Shown piece after piece: positions 45,644-55,639 of a stretch of DNA of 64,000 bases. Where the stretch lies: assembly GCA_913777665.1 (NCBI GenBank), contig CAJYTF010000026.1, forward strand, positions 1 through 64,000, written 5' to 3'. A program made the translations under genes and the position numbers. The stretch comes from an uncultured Myroides sp. (GTDB lineage Bacteria > Bacteroidota > Bacteroidia > Flavobacteriales > Flavobacteriaceae). The stretch's first letter is position 1. Every line of letters begins with the position of its first letter. Below the pieces are notes generated by a model, which was not told where the DNA came from, made no database searches, and was given only the letters and a program-made list of their open reading frames with translations.

Positions 45644-46228
45644 CTAATCAAATTTATAACCGATACCAACCTGTATCACGTTATTTTTAATAGCATCGCC
45701 CGAACTGGTGTTGTTTCTGATATCAGACAATCCCAAATTGTAGCGTGCATTTACAAACATACCAACAGGTAAATCATAAGCCAAACCAAATCCTAAACCA
45801 AAATCGGTAGATTTAAAATTATCTTTGATATCATTTGTTACCGAAACATTATCTAAGGTTCCTTTACCTTCAGCTTTAGCTAAGAATCCAATCTGTGGTC
45901 CTGCTTCAACAGAAAATCCATCAACTATATAATACTTCGCTAAGATAGGTACATTGATATAGTCAAGATTTGCCTTACCTTGTATATTACCTATGTTAGC
46001 TTTTGCACCTTGAGCCGAATAAACAACTTCGGGCTGAATTGAGAATTTCTCGTTAAACTTAATTTCTGCAACCGCACCCACATAAAAACCCGTTTTCATT
46101 TCGGCGTTGTCAACTCCCGATAAATTAGCAAAGTTCACCCCTGCTTTCGGACCAAATTTAAGCTGTTGCTGTGCTAATGCAGCTGTACATGTACCCAATA
46201 CAAATGCTGCTAAAATTACTTTTTTCAT
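45644..46228 (-). CDS. outer-membrane beta-barrel protein (PorT family)
   Basis: A 194-residue protein with a signal peptide (residues 1-19, AALAQ), then the eight-strand barrel pattern of the Bacteroidota porin/PorT family: FGPKAGVNFANLSG, FYVGAVAEIKFNEKFSIQPEV, GFGLAYDLPVGMFVNARY, with the terminal strand ending GYKFD. Directly upstream on the minus strand, 46270-46255 (TTGGCACACTTTTGGT) looks like an imperfect sigma-54 promoter. Function unknown; likely structural. Confidence 0.85.
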   Translation of the reverse strand: MKKVILAAFVLGTCTAALAQQQLKFGPKAGVNFANLSGVDNAEMKTGFYVGAVAEIKFNEKFSIQPEVVYSAQGAKANIGNIQGKANLDYINVPILAKYYIVDGFSVEAGPQIGFLAKAEGKGTLDNVSVTNDIKDNFKSTDFGLGFGLAYDLPVGMFVNARYNLGLSDIRNNTSSGDAIKNNVIQVGIGYKFD

Positions 46229-46270
46229 AATACTTCTATTTTAAAAAGTACTATACCAAAAGTGTGCCAA

Positions 46271-47074
46271 TTAGAATTTATATCCTACAGAAAGTTGAAC
46301 CGATGTATTAGTTAATGGTGCAAATTTTAAGTTGTTGTTCATATAATCTATTTCGCGCTGTAATTCTACACCTGCATCAGGAATGGTAAATTTACGGTAA
46401 TCATTATCCTTTTTATAAACGTCTTGTAACCCCATGTAATAACGGAAATTTAAGAACACACCACTTTGCATGTAGTATGTGAAACCACCGGTAATACCGT
46501 AATCTAATTTTTCATAAAAATCGTCAGGATCTTTACTGCGGTAACCTGCTTCAAATAAAGCTCGGTCTAACTCAGAATACGACGCTGTATAACGTGGATC
46601 TGTAAGGTAAAGATACTCACGAGCAGTATTGTATTTGTTTGAATCAAACTGCCCTGTAGCGTCTAACATATAACCAACCTGTCCACCAAATTCAATTGAA
46701 AAATTCTTACTTGCGTAATACTTAAAAGTTATTGGTAAGTACATGTAGTGCATAGTAACATCTTCCAATTTCTTAGTTTCAATTGCTTTTCCTGTTACCA
46801 TATCTATTTGATCATATTCGGCACCTTTATATCCTTGAAGGGAATATTGCAGCTCTGCCTGAACTGCAAACTTTTTATAGAATGACAAAGGAACTTCAAT
46901 TGTTCCACCAATCTGAAATCCTGGTTTAAAATCTTGTGTGTTGCCGCCTGTTAATCTAGACATGTTTCCACCAACCTTAATTCCGGTTTCGATTAAATTT
47001 CTATGATTGCGTTGTGCGAAACTATTTGTTGTTAACAACCCTAAAAAAGCGATTGACAGTAATATTTTCTTCAT
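46271..47074 (-). CDS. outer-membrane beta-barrel protein (PorT family)
   Basis: A 267-residue protein with a signal peptide (residues 1-20, NSFAQ) and the PorT-type barrel: ETGIKVGGNMSRLTGG, FKPGFQIGGTIEVPL, FAVQAELQYSLQGYKG, FSIEFGGQVGYMLDA, with the terminal strand VQLSVGYKF. A longer central loop (about 150-195) is rich in charged residues. It is related to the neighbouring barrel gene (45644-46228) and is probably a diverged tandem duplicate. Confidence 0.83.
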   Translation of the reverse strand: MKKILLSIAFLGLLTTNSFAQRNHRNLIETGIKVGGNMSRLTGGNTQDFKPGFQIGGTIEVPLSFYKKFAVQAELQYSLQGYKGAEYDQIDMVTGKAIETKKLEDVTMHYMYLPITFKYYASKNFSIEFGGQVGYMLDATGQFDSNKYNTAREYLYLTDPRYTASYSELDRALFEAGYRSKDPDDFYEKLDYGITGGFTYYMQSGVFLNFRYYMGLQDVYKKDNDYRKFTIPDAGVELQREIDYMNNNLKFAPLTNTSVQLSVGYKF

Positions 47075-47112
47075 TCGTTTGGCTTTAAAAATATTTTAAG
47101 CCTTAAAGATAT

Positions 47113-47140
47113 AAAAAAAGCCTTTCAAAAATGAAAGGCT
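47113..47140 (-). terminator. terminator downstream of the beta-barrel gene
   Basis: Stem AGCCTTTCA / TGAAAGGCT (47119-47127 with 47132-47140), loop AAAA, with a T run on the minus strand. Confidence 0.8.
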
Positions 47141-47172
47141 CTTAAATTTTTATTAAAATTCTTTTAAATTTA

Positions 47173-47814
47173 TTACAATTTAAATGTTAAACCGAATGTT
47201 GCTGTACTAAAAAAGTTATTGAAAACATTAATATTTGCATCAAATTGGCTTGCTGTAGCATCAGTTTGTTTATCTTTTGAAGTAGAGAAAGATAATACAT
47301 CAGATAAACCAAAGTTTATAGCAATTTTTGGAGTAACAAAATAATTAATACCCAATCCTAAACCAGCATTAAATCCTGAATATTTACTTATCGTTCCAAC
47401 TTCATCTGTAAATTTAGAGTTTTCCATTCCCATACCAAGTTCTGTATAGGTTTTAAAACGCTGACCTAAATCTAAAAAGTAATAACGACCAAATACGCCT
47501 GCGTAAAATGCATTTCCTTTTTCTTCAACTTCAGAATTTCCAAATTGTTCTGTAACTTTAGTTGACCCTACTCCTAATTCTACTCCTAAAACAAATTTAT
47601 CACTAATAAAATAACCTGCTTTTGGATTAAACAAAGTGGTGTTTTCTTTTGAAATTGCCTCTACTCCTTCTACAGTTACTGTGTTTTTAACAGAACTAGA
47701 TTGGATACTTCCTTCCAATAAAATATCACCTTGATTAAAACCATAAGTTCCTTCTTGTGCTTGTGCGGCAGCTCCCGTTGCCAACACAGCTAATGATAAT
47801 AAAATCTTTTTCAT
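47173..47814 (-). CDS. outer-membrane beta-barrel protein
   Basis: A 213-residue protein with a signal peptide (start ATG at 47814, cleavage after AAAQAQ). Barrel strands show NPKAGYFISDKFVLGVELGVG, FYAGVFGRYYFLDLG, GLGLGINYFVTPKIAINFG, and terminal TATFGLTFKL. The open frame extends ten residues upstream without improving the signal. TAAATTTG on the minus strand (47849-47842) is a likely -7 element. It is an OmpA/OmpW-like small barrel of unknown function. Confidence 0.83.
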   Translation of the reverse strand: MKKILLSLAVLATGAAAQAQEGTYGFNQGDILLEGSIQSSSVKNTVTVEGVEAISKENTTLFNPKAGYFISDKFVLGVELGVGSTKVTEQFGNSEVEEKGNAFYAGVFGRYYFLDLGQRFKTYTELGMGMENSKFTDEVGTISKYSGFNAGLGLGINYFVTPKIAINFGLSDVLSFSTSKDKQTDATASQFDANINVFNNFFSTATFGLTFKL

Positions 47815-48049
47815 TTTCTTTTGTATTATTTTTTTATAACGCAAATTTACGAAATCAACAAATCAAACACCTATTATTTTAACAATTTTTTAAAACAATG
47901 ATATTAATTTCTTAAAGAAATCAATTGTTGATAATTGCAACGAATTATACATCAAACCTTTATAAAACAATAAATTAAAATAAAACCTACCATTGCAACC
48001 ATTGATATTTTTTTTGATACTTTTACGGTAATAATAAATCAAATTGCTA

Positions 48050-48463
48050 ATGAAAATAGCCATTATAAACGGACCAAACTTGAATTTATTAGGAAGAAGA
48101 GAGCCTGAAGTTTATGGTAATGAGACTTTTGAAGCGTATTTTGAATTATTACAAAAGGAATTCAAAACGATCGATCTGATTTACTTTCAAAGTAATCATG
48201 AAGGTGCTATTATCGATAAAATTCACGAAGTAGGATTTGATTTTGACGGAATTGTTTTAAATGCAGGAGCATATACTCATACTTCTATTGCCATTGCCGA
48301 CGCCATTAACGCTATTGAAACTCCTGTTATTGAAGTACATATAAGTAATGTCTTTAAGAGAGAAGCTTTTAGGCATAATTCGTATATTTCGCCTATTGCA
48401 AAAGGAACAATTGGCGGTTTTGGTTTGCAATCGTACAAATTAGCTATACTATCATTTTTATAA
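48050..48463 (+). CDS. aroQ: type II 3-dehydroquinate dehydratase
   Basis: A 137-residue dodecameric-type dehydroquinase of the shikimate pathway. INGPNLNLLGRREPEVYG (with Tyr22 as catalytic base), NHEGAIIDKIHE, LNAGAYTHTSIAI and EVHISNVFKREAFRH (His) complete the active site. The start is the ATG at 48050; the longer frame begins with TTG at 48044. Single gene, closed by a terminator shared with proS. Bases 47815-48049 upstream hold only promoter sequences. Confidence 0.96.
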   Translation: MKIAIINGPNLNLLGRREPEVYGNETFEAYFELLQKEFKTIDLIYFQSNHEGAIIDKIHEVGFDFDGIVLNAGAYTHTSIAIADAINAIETPVIEVHISNVFKREAFRHNSYISPIAKGTIGGFGLQSYKLAILSFL

Positions 48464-48464
48464 A

Positions 48465-48492
48465 AAAATGCCGCTCTTACGAACGGCATTTT
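48465..48492. terminator. bidirectional terminator
   Basis: A 9-bp stem AAAATGCCG / CGGCATTTT (48465-48473 with 48484-48492) between convergent aroQ and proS. Confidence 0.8.
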
Positions 48493-48497
48493 ATATT

Positions 48498-49976
48498 TTA
48501 ATATGCTTTTGCAAACAATACTCTTTTTGTAGAAGGTTTGCCTGTAAGTACACACACGCCTCCTTCATCTGGCTGATCCATAGGAATACAGCGAATGGTT
48601 GCTTTTGTTAAATCTTTTATTTTTTCTTCGGTTTCCGGTGTTCCGTCCCAATGTGCTAATAAAAATCCACCTTTGGTTTCTAAAACTTGTTTAAATTCTT
48701 CGAACGAATTCACTTCAGTAGTATGTTCTGCACGATGATTTATTGCTTTTGTGAATAAATTGTCTTGAATATCGTTCAATAAATTCTCTACATGATTAAT
48801 AATTACATCGTTTGAAACTATTTCTTTTGATAATAAATCGCGACGAGCAACTTCGAACGTTCCGTTTTCTAAATCTTTAGGACCAATGGCAATACGTACT
48901 GGTACACCTTTTAATTCCCATTCGGCAAATTTAAAGCCTGGTTTTTGAGTATCACGATCGTCATATTTTACAGAAATTCCTTTCTTTTTAAACTCTGCAA
49001 TCAATTCATCTGCTTTATCCCCTATTTGCTGTAACTGCTCTTCGTTCTTATAAATTGGAACAATTACAACCTGAATCGGAGCTAATTTTGGAGGAAGAAC
49101 TAATCCGTTATCATCAGAATGCGTCATAATCAAAGCCCCCATTAATCGAGTTGAAACTCCCCATGAAGTTGCCCAAACATATTCTTGTTTACCTTCTTTA
49201 TTAGTAAATTTCACATCGAATGCCTTGGCAAAATTCTGACCTAAAAAGTGCGATGTTCCTGCCTGCAACGCTTTACCATCTTGCATCAATGCTTCAATAG
49301 TATAGGTATCATCGGCACCAGCAAAACGCTCGGTTTCGGTTTTATATCCTTTAATAACAGGTATCCCCATAATGTTTTCAACCACATCAACATACACATC
49401 TTGCATTTGTTTTGTTTCTGCAATTGCCTCTTCTTTGGTTGCGTGTGCGGTGTGTCCTTCCTGCCATAAAAACTCGGCAGTACGCAAAAACAAACGGGTA
49501 CGCATTTCCCAACGAACCACATTTGCCCATTGGTTGATTAAAATAGGCAGATCACGATATGATTGAATCCAACCTTTATAGGTACTCCAAATAATGGCTT
49601 CGGATGTTGGGCGAACAATTAATTCTTCTTCTAATTTTGCATCGGGATCAACCATTAATTTTCCCGGATTATCCGGATCGTTCTTTAAACGGTAATGTGT
49701 TACAATGGCACATTCTTTTGCAAAACCTTCGGCATTTTTCTCTTCAGCTTCGAACAAACTTTTCGGCACAAACAAGGGGAAATACGCATTACTGTGACCT
49801 GTTTCTTTAAAACGACGGTCTAATTCTCCTTGTAATTTTTCCCAAATGGCGTATCCGTAAGGTTTGATAACCATACAGCCACGAACTCCTGAATTCTCTG
49901 CCAAATCGGCTTTAACAACCAGTTCGTTATACCATTTTGAATAATCTTCTGCTCTTGTAGTAATATTCTTACTCAT
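48498..49976 (-). CDS. proS: prolyl-tRNA synthetase, archaeal/eukaryotic type
   Basis: A 492-residue class II synthetase with motif 2 ([27 protein letters not shown]), motif 3 ([33 protein letters not shown]), anticodon-binding domain, and the C-terminal zinc-binding-like extension of the ProS type-3 group. It lacks the inserted editing domain of typical bacterial ProS. It charges tRNA-Pro. Confidence 0.96.
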   Translation of the reverse strand: MSKNITTRAEDYSKWYNELVVKADLAENSGVRGCMVIKPYGYAIWEKLQGELDRRFKETGHSNAYFPLFVPKSLFEAEEKNAEGFAKECAIVTHYRLKNDPDNPGKLMVDPDAKLEEELIVRPTSEAIIWSTYKGWIQSYRDLPILINQWANVVRWEMRTRLFLRTAEFLWQEGHTAHATKEEAIAETKQMQDVYVDVVENIMGIPVIKGYKTETERFAGADDTYTIEALMQDGKALQAGTSHFLGQNFAKAFDVKFTNKEGKQEYVWATSWGVSTRLMGALIMTHSDDNGLVLPPKLAPIQVVIVPIYKNEEQLQQIGDKADELIAEFKKKGISVKYDDRDTQKPGFKFAEWELKGVPVRIAIGPKDLENGTFEVARRDLLSKEIVSNDVIINHVENLLNDIQDNLFTKAINHRAEHTTEVNSFEEFKQVLETKGGFLLAHWDGTPETEEKIKDLTKATIRCIPMDQPDEGGVCVLTGKPSTKRVLFAKAY

Positions 49977-50075
49977 TTTTAGTATATTGGTATATATTTT
50001 GATTAGATAATATTAACAAATTATTTGGTACAAATCTACTTAAATTTGTAATGTTCAACAATAAAAACTTTAAAT

Positions 50076-51020
50076 ATGCTACCTAATATCTTTAAGAGAT
50101 CGAATTTAATACGTTTTTGCCTTGTAACTTCTTCTGGACTGCTTCTTACGGCTTGTTCGGGCTTGAACCAAAAGCCTTACGATGTTGACGGAATTTACAA
50201 CAACAGCAAGATTGTTGTAGAGGATACACATGAAAATGGCGCTTACTATCAGGAATACTTCAAGGAAAAAGCAGAAGAAACCGATGCTTATTTTACCGAT
50301 GTTGACAATTATACATCAAACTACAACCAACAAAACGGCGGTTGGGGCGATACTACATCTGAAACGCAATTAGTTTACCATTATGACAACTGGGGCTGGG
50401 GTAACCCGTACTGGGGTTGGAATAATTGGGGCTGGGGCATGGGATTTGGTTACGGCTTTGGCTTTGGCTGGGGAGGCGGCTGGGGAGGTGGCTGGGGCTA
50501 TCCTTACTATGGCTGGGGCGGCTGGGGTTATCCTTACTACGGCGGTGGCTGGGGTTGGGGTTACAACGGTTACAGAAACATTTCAAGAAGCAACAGTTAC
50601 CGTTCGTTAACATCTCGCCAAATGGCTGCTGCTAACGGAAATCGTATGGTTGCTAACAATACTCGTAGTTTAAGAGGATCGTCTTTAAACAGCAGCAGAA
50701 ACCTGAATGCTACTAACAGAACTTTTGCAAGAGCCAATTCGTCTTTAACCAGAATTTCGACCAATCAGCAAATGATGCGCAATACCCGCACTACTTCTTT
50801 TGACGATAACCGAACTATTAGAAACAACCGATTCAACACCAATACACGCCCCAATACCAATACGCGTATGGACAGAAACACGAACAGAAGCATGAACAGA
50901 CCAACCTACACACCATCGTCTAACACCAGAATGAACAGTGGTGGAAGTTTTGGAGGATCACGCGGTGGCGGAAGTATGGGCGGTGGAATGCGTTCTGGTG
51001 GCGGTGGCGGAAGAAGATAA
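50076..51020 (+). CDS. Gly/Trp/Tyr-rich lipoprotein
   Basis: A 314-residue SPII lipoprotein (lipobox ending at Cys27, LTAC). After a conserved-looking N-terminal part (about 30-100) comes a striking low-complexity segment (about 105-168) of W, G, Y, N and F, then an Asn/Arg/Ser/Thr-rich region (170-290), and a terminal poly-Gly/Arg tail. Similar Bacteroidota proteins have been labelled 'vitellogenin-like' without functional support. TAAATTTG at 50041-50048 is a -7 element. It is 37 bases upstream of the FadL-like gene. Confidence 0.75.
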   Translation: MLPNIFKRSNLIRFCLVTSSGLLLTACSGLNQKPYDVDGIYNNSKIVVEDTHENGAYYQEYFKEKAEETDAYFTDVDNYTSNYNQQNGGWGDTTSETQLVYHYDNWGWGNPYWGWNNWGWGMGFGYGFGFGWGGGWGGGWGYPYYGWGGWGYPYYGGGWGWGYNGYRNISRSNSYRSLTSRQMAAANGNRMVANNTRSLRGSSLNSSRNLNATNRTFARANSSLTRISTNQQMMRNTRTTSFDDNRTIRNNRFNTNTRPNTNTRMDRNTNRSMNRPTYTPSSNTRMNSGGSFGGSRGGGSMGGGMRSGGGGGRR

Positions 51021-51057
51021 TTAACGATAACTATTTTATAAGATTTAACGATACAGT

Positions 51058-52587
51058 ATGAAAAAAATATATTTACCACTGCTTGCTGTTTGCGGATTTC
51101 TACAAACTCAAGCACAAGAATTTAATCCTGCGGATGCTGTTAGAATTGGTACACAACAAGTAAACGGATCAGCTCGATTTAACGCCATGGGTGGAGCTTT
51201 CGGAGCTTTGGGTGGCGATGTTTCAGCTTTGCAGATCAACCCGGCGGGTTCGGCTTTGTTCAATTATAACAATTTCAGTTTTACGGGAAATGTTCAAATT
51301 CAGAAAAACAATTCTCTTTTTAACGGATCATCATCAACCGCAAAAGAAAGTGATTTGAACCTGTCTAATTTCGGAGCCGTGTTTGTGATCGATTCTAAAA
51401 ATCAGGATCAGGCACTTAAGAAAGTAACCATTGGTTTAAGTTACAATTCTAATGCACGTTTTAACGCCCGTTATTTCAGCAGCGGAATGAGCAATGAATC
51501 GGTTACTAACTACTTTTTAAATTATGCCAATGGTGTTAACGGAGGTGGTGTTATTCCTTTAGACTATGTTCAAACCAGAGAAGGCGAATCAATTACAGAA
51601 TTATACGACTATTTAAATAGCATTCAAAACGGTTTTTCTGCGCAACAGGCAATGCTGGCGTATCAAGGGTATTTAATTAATGATAACGGTACAAACTATA
51701 GCCTTAATGGTGCCGGAAGTAGTTTTTATCAAGAAAACGAAACATATGTAACCGGTTTTAATAATCAGCTTACAGGAAATGTTGGTTTTGACATCAATAA
51801 AAAACTGTATTTAGGTGCGAATTTAAATGTACATTTTATTGATTATTTAACATCATCGGCAATTTATGAAGAAAATAGATCGCCAGTTACAGATGGATAT
51901 CAGAAATTATTATTCAATAATCAGACCTATACTTACGGATCAGGTTTTTCGTTTAACGTAGGTGGAATTTTTAAAGCTACCGAAGAATTAAGAATCGGAG
52001 CATCGTATCAATCACCAACATGGATGAGTCTGCAAGATGAATTTTCGCAAAGTCTTCAAACCAACATTTTACAAGACGGAGCTGTTCAAAACTACAACAT
52101 CAACCCTAACCTTATAACCTTGTATAACAAATATTCGGTTAAAAACCCGGGATCGATCTCTGGAAGTTTGGCTTATGTTTTTGGAACCAAAGGTTTATTA
52201 AGTGTTGATTATATTCGTAAAGATTACACCACTACCGAGTACAGCGCAAGCGGTGCCAATTACAGCAGCACAAACAATTACTACCAAAATATGATGACAG
52301 CTACCAACGAATTTAGAATTGGTGGTGAATACCGTATTGACAGAGTGAGTTTACGTGCAGGTTACCGTTTTGCCGACAGTCCGTTCAAAAACAAACAAAT
52401 TATTGGTGATTTAACAAGCTACAGTGGCGGTTTAGGATATAGTTTTGGTGCATCTCGTATTGATTTGGGTTATCAGTTCTGGCAACAAGATTCGCAACAA
52501 AACATCATTAGTTCAGGCACAAACGGTATTGCAGATATTCAATCTAAAAACCACAACATCAGTTTAACCTATACGGCGAGCTTTTAA
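51058..52587 (+). CDS. OmpP1/FadL/TodX family outer-membrane transporter
   Basis: A 509-residue barrel protein with a signal peptide (residues 1-19, QTQAQ). It has the family's N-terminal hatch signature RFNAMGGAFGALGGDVSAL with NPAG, and many alternating beta strands with a C-terminal strand ending SLTYTASF. These proteins pass hydrophobic molecules across the outer membrane. It is probably co-transcribed with the Gly/Trp-rich lipoprotein gene 37 bases upstream and ends at the terminator at 52593-52625. Confidence 0.9.
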   Translation: MKKIYLPLLAVCGFLQTQAQEFNPADAVRIGTQQVNGSARFNAMGGAFGALGGDVSALQINPAGSALFNYNNFSFTGNVQIQKNNSLFNGSSSTAKESDLNLSNFGAVFVIDSKNQDQALKKVTIGLSYNSNARFNARYFSSGMSNESVTNYFLNYANGVNGGGVIPLDYVQTREGESITELYDYLNSIQNGFSAQQAMLAYQGYLINDNGTNYSLNGAGSSFYQENETYVTGFNNQLTGNVGFDINKKLYLGANLNVHFIDYLTSSAIYEENRSPVTDGYQKLLFNNQTYTYGSGFSFNVGGIFKATEELRIGASYQSPTWMSLQDEFSQSLQTNILQDGAVQNYNINPNLITLYNKYSVKNPGSISGSLAYVFGTKGLLSVDYIRKDYTTTEYSASGANYSSTNNYYQNMMTATNEFRIGGEYRIDRVSLRAGYRFADSPFKNKQIIGDLTSYSGGLGYSFGASRIDLGYQFWQQDSQQNIISSGTNGIADIQSKNHNISLTYTASF

Positions 52588-52592
52588 AATAT

Positions 52593-52625
52593 AAATCCCT
52601 TTAAACTATTTTAAAGGGATTTTTG
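52593..52625. terminator. bidirectional terminator
   Basis: A 13-bp stem AAATCCCTTTAAA and complement (52593-52605 with 52610-52622), loop CTAT, then T's. It lies between convergent genes. Confidence 0.88.
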
Positions 52626-52631
52626 TTTAAA

Positions 52632-54539
52632 CTAAAACCTATTTTCTATAATTTTTGAAACCACTTCAGGGTTAATCATTGTTGATGTATCGCCAAAATT
52701 ATCTAATTGATTTATAGCAATGGATCTTAAAACACGACGTAAAATTTTTCCTGAACGTGTTTTAGGTAGATCATCTACAAATTGAATTTTATCTAGTTTA
52801 CCGATTGGTCCGTAATGATCTGCTATCAACTGGTTTATTTCCTTTTTTAAATTATCACGATCACGCGTGCTTCCTTCTTTTTTTAACGAAATAAAACCAT
52901 ACAACGCGTTTCCTTTAATATCGTGTGGAAAACCAACTACTGCCGATTCTGCAACCGCCGGATGCTGGTTTATGGCATCTTCAATCGGTGCTGTTCCCAG
53001 ATTGTGTCCCGAAACAATTACTACATCATCTGCACGGCCTGTAATTCTGTAATAACCAACTTCATCTCTCAAGGCATTATCGCCTGTGAAGTATGTTCCC
53101 GGAAAATCAGAAAAATAGGTTTTTACAAAACGTTCGTGATCGCCCCAAATTGTTCGGGCAATAGATGGCCATGGAAATTTAACACATAAACTACCCATAA
53201 CCTGATTACCGGTGATTTCGTTATTTTTCTCGTCCATTAAAACCGTTTGTATTCCCGGTAATGGTAAAGTTGCATACGTTGGTTTTGTTGGTGTAATACA
53301 TGCCAACGGAGAAATCATGATTGATCCGGTTTCTGTCTGCCACCATGTATCTACGATCGGACAACGTTTTTTTCCGATAAAATCGTTAAACCAATGCCAA
53401 GCTTCCTCATTAATCGGCTCGCCTACAGAACCTAAAACTCTTAAAGAAGATAAATTGTGCGATGCCACATACGAATAATCGCTGGTCATTAATGATCGAA
53501 TAGCTGTTGGCGCCGTGTAAAAATGCGTAACCTGATATTTATCGATAATATCCCAATAGCGCGATGGGTTCGGATACGTTGGAATTCCCTCAAAAATCAC
53601 AGTTGTTGCACCGTTTAATAATGCGCCATACAGAATGTACGAATGTCCGGTAATCCAACCCAAATCGGCAGTACACCAGAAAATATCGCCTTCTTTATAA
53701 TCGAATACATTTTGAAAAGTATAGGCAGTTTGAATCATATAACCCGCCGTTGAATGTACCATTCCTTTCGGTTTCCCTGTTGATCCTGACGTATATAAAA
53801 TAAACAATGGATCTTCGGAATCCATGATTTCAGCAATGTTTGATGCTTCTGCAGCTTCATACAATTCATCAAACCAAACATCAATTTTATCATTAAAAGC
53901 TACCGGTTCGTTCGTACGTTTTACAACCAAAACTTTTTCAACCGATGGCAATCCGTCAATAGCTTTATCAACAATTTCTTTAATTTTTATTGTTTTTTCG
54001 CCACGGAAACCTCCGTCTGAAGTTACAATAACTTTCGCACCACAATCTTCAACACGAGAACGAATGGCAGCATCTGAAAATCCTGCAAAAATAACCGAAT
54101 GTATCGCTCCTATTCTTGCACAAGCCAGCATTGTTACAGCTAATTCAGGAATCATTGGCAGATAAATGCACACACGATCACCTTTTTCAACGCCTAACGA
54201 TTTTAATACATTTGCTGTTTTTGAAACTCTGGTATATAATTCGTTATAACTGATGTGCTGCGGTTCTTCGGAAGGATTGTTCGGTTCAAAAATAATTGCC
54301 GTTTTTTCGCCACGCTTTGATAAATGTCTGTCTATACAGTTCTTGGTTATATTCAGTTTTCCGTTTAAAAACCACTTAATATCACCTTTACCCATATCAA
54401 ACTCAAAAACTTTATCCCAAGCCTGATACCAGATAAAATTTTCTTCAGCAATTTTGCTCCAGAATTTACGTGGTTCGCGAACTGATTTTTTATGATGCTT
54501 AAAGTACTGCTCTAAATCGGCAATTTTATAGTAACTCAT
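52632..54539 (-). CDS. acs: acetyl-CoA synthetase
   Basis: A 635-residue AMP-forming enzyme. YTSGSTGKPKGMVHS is the P-loop-like motif A3, TDWWQTETG-type motif appears as DTWWQTETGS, then YFTGDNALRDEVGYYRITGRADDVVIVSGH (A8 hinge), and the regulatory acetylation lysine is in TRSGKILRR (Lys about 605). It activates acetate for the TCA cycle and acetylation. Length fits the Acs family. Confidence 0.97.
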   Translation of the reverse strand: MSYYKIADLEQYFKHHKKSVREPRKFWSKIAEENFIWYQAWDKVFEFDMGKGDIKWFLNGKLNITKNCIDRHLSKRGEKTAIIFEPNNPSEEPQHISYNELYTRVSKTANVLKSLGVEKGDRVCIYLPMIPELAVTMLACARIGAIHSVIFAGFSDAAIRSRVEDCGAKVIVTSDGGFRGEKTIKIKEIVDKAIDGLPSVEKVLVVKRTNEPVAFNDKIDVWFDELYEAAEASNIAEIMDSEDPLFILYTSGSTGKPKGMVHSTAGYMIQTAYTFQNVFDYKEGDIFWCTADLGWITGHSYILYGALLNGATTVIFEGIPTYPNPSRYWDIIDKYQVTHFYTAPTAIRSLMTSDYSYVASHNLSSLRVLGSVGEPINEEAWHWFNDFIGKKRCPIVDTWWQTETGSIMISPLACITPTKPTYATLPLPGIQTVLMDEKNNEITGNQVMGSLCVKFPWPSIARTIWGDHERFVKTYFSDFPGTYFTGDNALRDEVGYYRITGRADDVVIVSGHNLGTAPIEDAINQHPAVAESAVVGFPHDIKGNALYGFISLKKEGSTRDRDNLKKEINQLIADHYGPIGKLDKIQFVDDLPKTRSGKILRRVLRSIAINQLDNFGDTSTMINPEVVSKIIENRF

Positions 54540-54570
54540 GGTAGTATTCTTATAGGGTACTAAATTTAAT

Positions 54571-54600
54571 AAAAAAAGGAATATCTTAATAAATATTCCT
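54571..54600 (-). terminator. terminator of the NMO-family gene
   Basis: An 8-bp stem AGGAATAT / ATATTCCT (54577-54584 with 54593-54600) followed on the minus strand by T's. Confidence 0.72.
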
Positions 54601-54625
54601 TGCTTTTTATGGGTTTATTGTGATA

Positions 54626-55564
54626 TTAGAACGAAAAAGTGGTAGCTATCGATTTTTCAAAATCAGCAATAATTTCAGCCATAACATTACTAACTGGTTT
54701 AATTTCATTTATTAAACCTACAATCTGACCAATTTCTAGTTCGCCGTCTTCCAAATCGCCTTCAAACATACCGCGCTTTGCTCTTGCTCTTCCCAATAAC
54801 GCTTTTAAATCATCGGTAGTAGCACATTTTCCATAAGCTTCTTGCACTTCGTTAAAAAATTTGTTTCGAATTAAACGTACCGGCGCCAATTCTTTTAACG
54901 TAAGATACGTATCGCCTTCCTGCGCATTTACACACGTGTCTTTAAAATTTTGATGAGATGAGCTTTCGGTAGTCATTGCAAATCGAGTTCCCATTTGAAC
55001 TCCGTCTGCACCCAAAATCATTGCAGCGTGCATAGCTTTTCCGGTTGCAATTCCACCTGCAGCAATCAAAGGAATCTGCAAATGCTGTTTAACCATAGGA
55101 ATTAAGGTTAATGTTGTGGTTTCTTCCCGACCGTTATGTCCGCCGGCTTCAAAACCTTCCGCAACAACAGCATCAACTCCGGCTGCTTGTGCTTTTAAAG
55201 CAAATTTTGACGAACTAACTACGTGAACTACCGTAATACCTTTTTCTTTTAACCACGAAGTCCATGTTTTTGGATTTCCTGCCGATGTAAAAACGATTTT
55301 AACACCCTCATCTACAATAATATTCATTATTTCTTCGACATTTGGATACAGCATCGGAACATTTACGCCAAAAGGTTTATCGGTTGCTTTTTTGCATTTC
55401 TGAATGTGTTCACGCAAAACTTCCGGATACATGGATCCAGCACCAATTAAACCTAAACCACCGGCATTACTAACTGCTGCTGCTAATTTGTAACCACTAT
55501 TCCAGATCATTCCGCCTTGAATAATTGGGTATTTTATATTGAATAATTTTGTTATTCTGTTCAT
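54626..55564 (-). CDS. nitronate monooxygenase / FabK-like flavin oxidoreductase
   Basis: A 312-residue TIM-barrel FMN protein. N-terminal KYPIIQGGMIWNSGYKLAAAVSNAGGLGLIG, substrate region GFEAGGHNGREE, and phosphate-binding IPLIAAGGIATGKAMHAAMILGADGVQMGTRF. The family contains nitronate monooxygenases (formerly 2-nitropropane dioxygenases) and FabK enoyl-ACP reductases. GGHNG is shared, so the choice between them is open. Confidence 0.85.
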   Translation of the reverse strand: MNRITKLFNIKYPIIQGGMIWNSGYKLAAAVSNAGGLGLIGAGSMYPEVLREHIQKCKKATDKPFGVNVPMLYPNVEEIMNIIVDEGVKIVFTSAGNPKTWTSWLKEKGITVVHVVSSSKFALKAQAAGVDAVVAEGFEAGGHNGREETTTLTLIPMVKQHLQIPLIAAGGIATGKAMHAAMILGADGVQMGTRFAMTTESSSHQNFKDTCVNAQEGDTYLTLKELAPVRLIRNKFFNEVQEAYGKCATTDDLKALLGRARAKRGMFEGDLEDGELEIGQIVGLINEIKPVSNVMAEIIADFEKSIATTFSF

Positions 55565-55595
55565 TTAATTTATTTTTCGATTCTTACAAAAATAG

Positions 55596-55625
55596 AAAAA
55601 CCAAGCTTAATTTGCTTGGTTTTTT
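55596..55625 (-). terminator. terminator of mnmA
   Basis: A 10-bp stem AAAACCAAGC / GCTTGGTTTT (55597-55606 with 55614-55623), 7-base loop, T run on the minus strand. Confidence 0.78.
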
Positions 55626-55639
55626 CTCGATATATCTTT

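Noticed and set aside
45595..45669. N-terminal extension of xerD
   Set aside because: It would translate through a neighbour's terminator hairpin; the ATG at 45594 gives the normal XerD start.
50353..50635. Open frames in other phases across the Gly/Trp-rich segment, and its DNA repeats as a possible CRISPR
   Set aside because: The repeats are short and irregular and follow from Gly/Trp codons. There are no uniform repeats with unique spacers.
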